Shown: in pieces, positions 62,834 through 64,000 of the stretch | Layout of the letters: each line of letters opens with the position of its first letter | Position numbering within the stretch: position 1 is the stretch's first letter | Assembly (NCBI RefSeq): GCF_947090785.1 | Contig: NZ_OX352320.1 | Span: forward strand, 2,108,001-2,172,000 | DNA: 64,000 bases | Origin: Rheinheimera sp. MM224 | Lineage (GTDB): Bacteria; Pseudomonadota; Gammaproteobacteria; Enterobacterales; Alteromonadaceae | Direction: 5' to 3' | Notes under the pieces: generated by a model | Databases searched by the model: none | Seen by the model: only the letters and a program-made list of their open reading frames with translations | What the model was told of the DNA's origin: nothing | Translations under genes and position numbers: made by a program

Positions 62834-64000
62834 ATGAAATCAAAGTTGCTGTTACATAGTCTGCTGATGGTCGTCAGCGCAGGGTTACTGATGTCCTGCC
62901 AGCACCTACCAACCGAGCAGGCTACAGAGCAGAATACAGCACTGACTACAGATCAGGGCAAAAGCTGGCTGGCCGGTGATCACCATGTGCACACCCATTA
63001 CAGTGTGAAATGGGATAACTCGGTTTTTCCGCCAGCGCCTATTTTAGGTGGCGATGCTAAATATTCGATTCCGCTGAATGCACAAATGGCCTCGCATTAT
63101 GGTTTAAGCTGGATGGTCATTACCGACCACGGTGGGCCAAATCGCGCCAAACTGGCGTTGGAGCAGGCTTACCCTGAACTTCTGGCTTCACGTAAAGCTT
63201 TACCGCAAATTCTGCAATTTTACGGTATGGAGTTTGATGTGCCGGGCAATAGTCCTGGCGGTCGCCATGCCAGTTTTATTATGCCGCACAGGCCAACAGA
63301 AGCAGAGCAGTTGTATCAGATAGAAAGCCGCTACAACGGACGTCAGGGTGTACCTCCTGGGCCGGAAAAGGCTGAAGATGGCTTTATGCTGCACGCCTTA
63401 AAAGCCATGAATGAATTACCGGATAAACCTTTGCTGCTCGTGAATCATCCGGCGCGTTTAGCCACAGGCTTTCGGCAGTACAACAAAGTGACTCCTGCGC
63501 AATTACGCGACTGGCAGGATACAGCACCTGATGTAGTCATTGGTATGACAGGAGCTGAAGGCCATCAGGCTGCGACTTTAAATCCGGATGGCAGCACAGA
63601 CCCGACCGCCATTCGCGGCGAATACCCTGATTATCCGACTATGGGTGGCTATGACCAGATGACAGCCCGTTTAGGTGGCGTTTGGGATAGTTTACTCAGC
63701 GAAGGCCGACACTGGTGGGTCACAGGAGTCTCCGACAGTCATGGTCATTACACTGATGGCTGGGCCGACTTCTGGCCTGGTCAATATGCCAAAACTTATG
63801 TCTATGCCGATAAAAACTACGACAGTATTTTTGCTGCACTCAAAGCAGGCCAGGTTTTTGTCACGACCGGCGATTTGATAGATGCTTTGTTTGTTGAAGT
63901 GGCAGTAAAAAACTCAGATAACACCGCCACAGCGGGCCAGACCTTGACTATAAAACCTGATGATGAACTGGTGCTGCGAGTGCGTTTTCGTGACCCCACT
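62834..64000 (+). CDS. PHP-domain phosphoesterase-like lipoprotein (3' end outside window)
   Basis: 389 codons visible, running off the right edge. N-terminal lipoprotein signal (LLHSLLMVVSAGLLMSC) with a lipobox Cys. Then a PHP metallo-domain start GDHHVHTHYSVKW, WMVITDHGG, and FYGMEFDVPG and HPARLATGFR with further His ligands; VSDSHGHYTDGW comes late. Probably a cell-surface or periplasmic hydrolase acting on a phosphorylated or carbohydrate-related substrate. The LacI-type operator in its promoter fits a sugar-use regulon. Confidence 0.8.
   Translation, partial: MKSKLLLHSLLMVVSAGLLMSCQHLPTEQATEQNTALTTDQGKSWLAGDHHVHTHYSVKWDNSVFPPAPILGGDAKYSIPLNAQMASHYGLSWMVITDHGGPNRAKLALEQAYPELLASRKALPQILQFYGMEFDVPGNSPGGRHASFIMPHRPTEAEQLYQIESRYNGRQGVPPGPEKAEDGFMLHALKAMNELPDKPLLLVNHPARLATGFRQYNKVTPAQLRDWQDTAPDVVIGMTGAEGHQAATLNPDGSTDPTAIRGEYPDYPTMGGYDQMTARLGGVWDSLLSEGRHWWVTGVSDSHGHYTDGWADFWPGQYAKTYVYADKNYDSIFAALKAGQVFVTTGDLIDALFVEVAVKNSDNTATAGQTLTIKPDDELVLRVRFRDPT

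Noticed and set aside
1-64000. CRISPR arrays, complete tRNA or rRNA genes, prophage structural genes
   Set aside because: None seen; no regularly spaced repeats, and the only tRNA sequence is the truncated tRNA-Val end.

Overview
The window looks like a gammaproteobacterial chromosome, with a Rheinheimera/Alishewanella or other Alteromonadales-like gene set. This is an inference from tRNA-Val(GAC) identity, MipA/OmpV with a QseBC-like pair, LacI-type operator style and moderate GC; no rRNA or marker gene confirms it. It divides into two halves at a truncated tRNA-Val(GAC) 3' end at 26281-26326.

Left half (1-26326): an integrative genomic island whose left end lies outside the window. It opens with the C-terminal part of a BREX-type PglZ (type B-like) and a DUF4145/Sel1/SEC-C protein. 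Next come a membrane/coiled-coil protein coupled to a NERD nuclease-UvrD helicase fusion, and a translationally coupled pair of paralogous SF2 helicase-like ATPases facing two small unknown genes. After these lie a decayed recombinase tail (11010-11237) and an IS630-type insertion sequence sitting exactly in the shared stop-codon junction of two convergent small genes. The most unusual block follows (13093-15932). It holds two unknown genes divergent from a two-gene operon encoding a diverged FtsZ/tubulin-fold protein and a PD-(D/E)XK nuclease-like protein. A GGDEF protein, a zinc-ribbon protein, a WYL regulator and a three-gene tyrosine recombinase module come next. The middle recombinase gene is split by a frameshift at a 7-base homopolymer. 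The module runs up to the attachment site.

Right half (26327-64000): chromosome-like metabolic genes. These are wrbA, a CGNR regulator, an AhpD-like protein, a LysR regulator facing a PNPOx/ferredoxin-reductase/2Fe-2S fusion, and an HPP protein. A first, decayed molybdenum cofactor cluster follows: moaA and moaC are intact, while moeB, moaB and moaD survive only as fused or shrunken remnants. Next are a LysR-VOC-SDR-SDR group, then a xanthine-dehydrogenase-family molybdoenzyme (2Fe-2S subunit, Tat-exported Mo subunit, XdhC, cytochrome c). A complete Mo cofactor and molybdate uptake operon follows: moaA, moeB, moaB, moaC, moaD, moaE, moeA, mocA-like, modABC. The logic is that ModABC imports molybdate, Moa/Moe proteins build the cofactor, the MocA-like protein and XdhC finish and insert it, and the enzyme passes electrons to cytochrome c.

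The last part (51.2-64 kb) holds a solute-binding protein, two alpha/beta hydrolases and an LpxO-like hydroxylase. An RND pump with its adaptor is divergent from mipA/ompV plus a two-component system. A PHP-domain lipoprotein gene runs off the right edge; a 16-bp LacI-type palindrome overlaps the -35 box of its predicted promoter.
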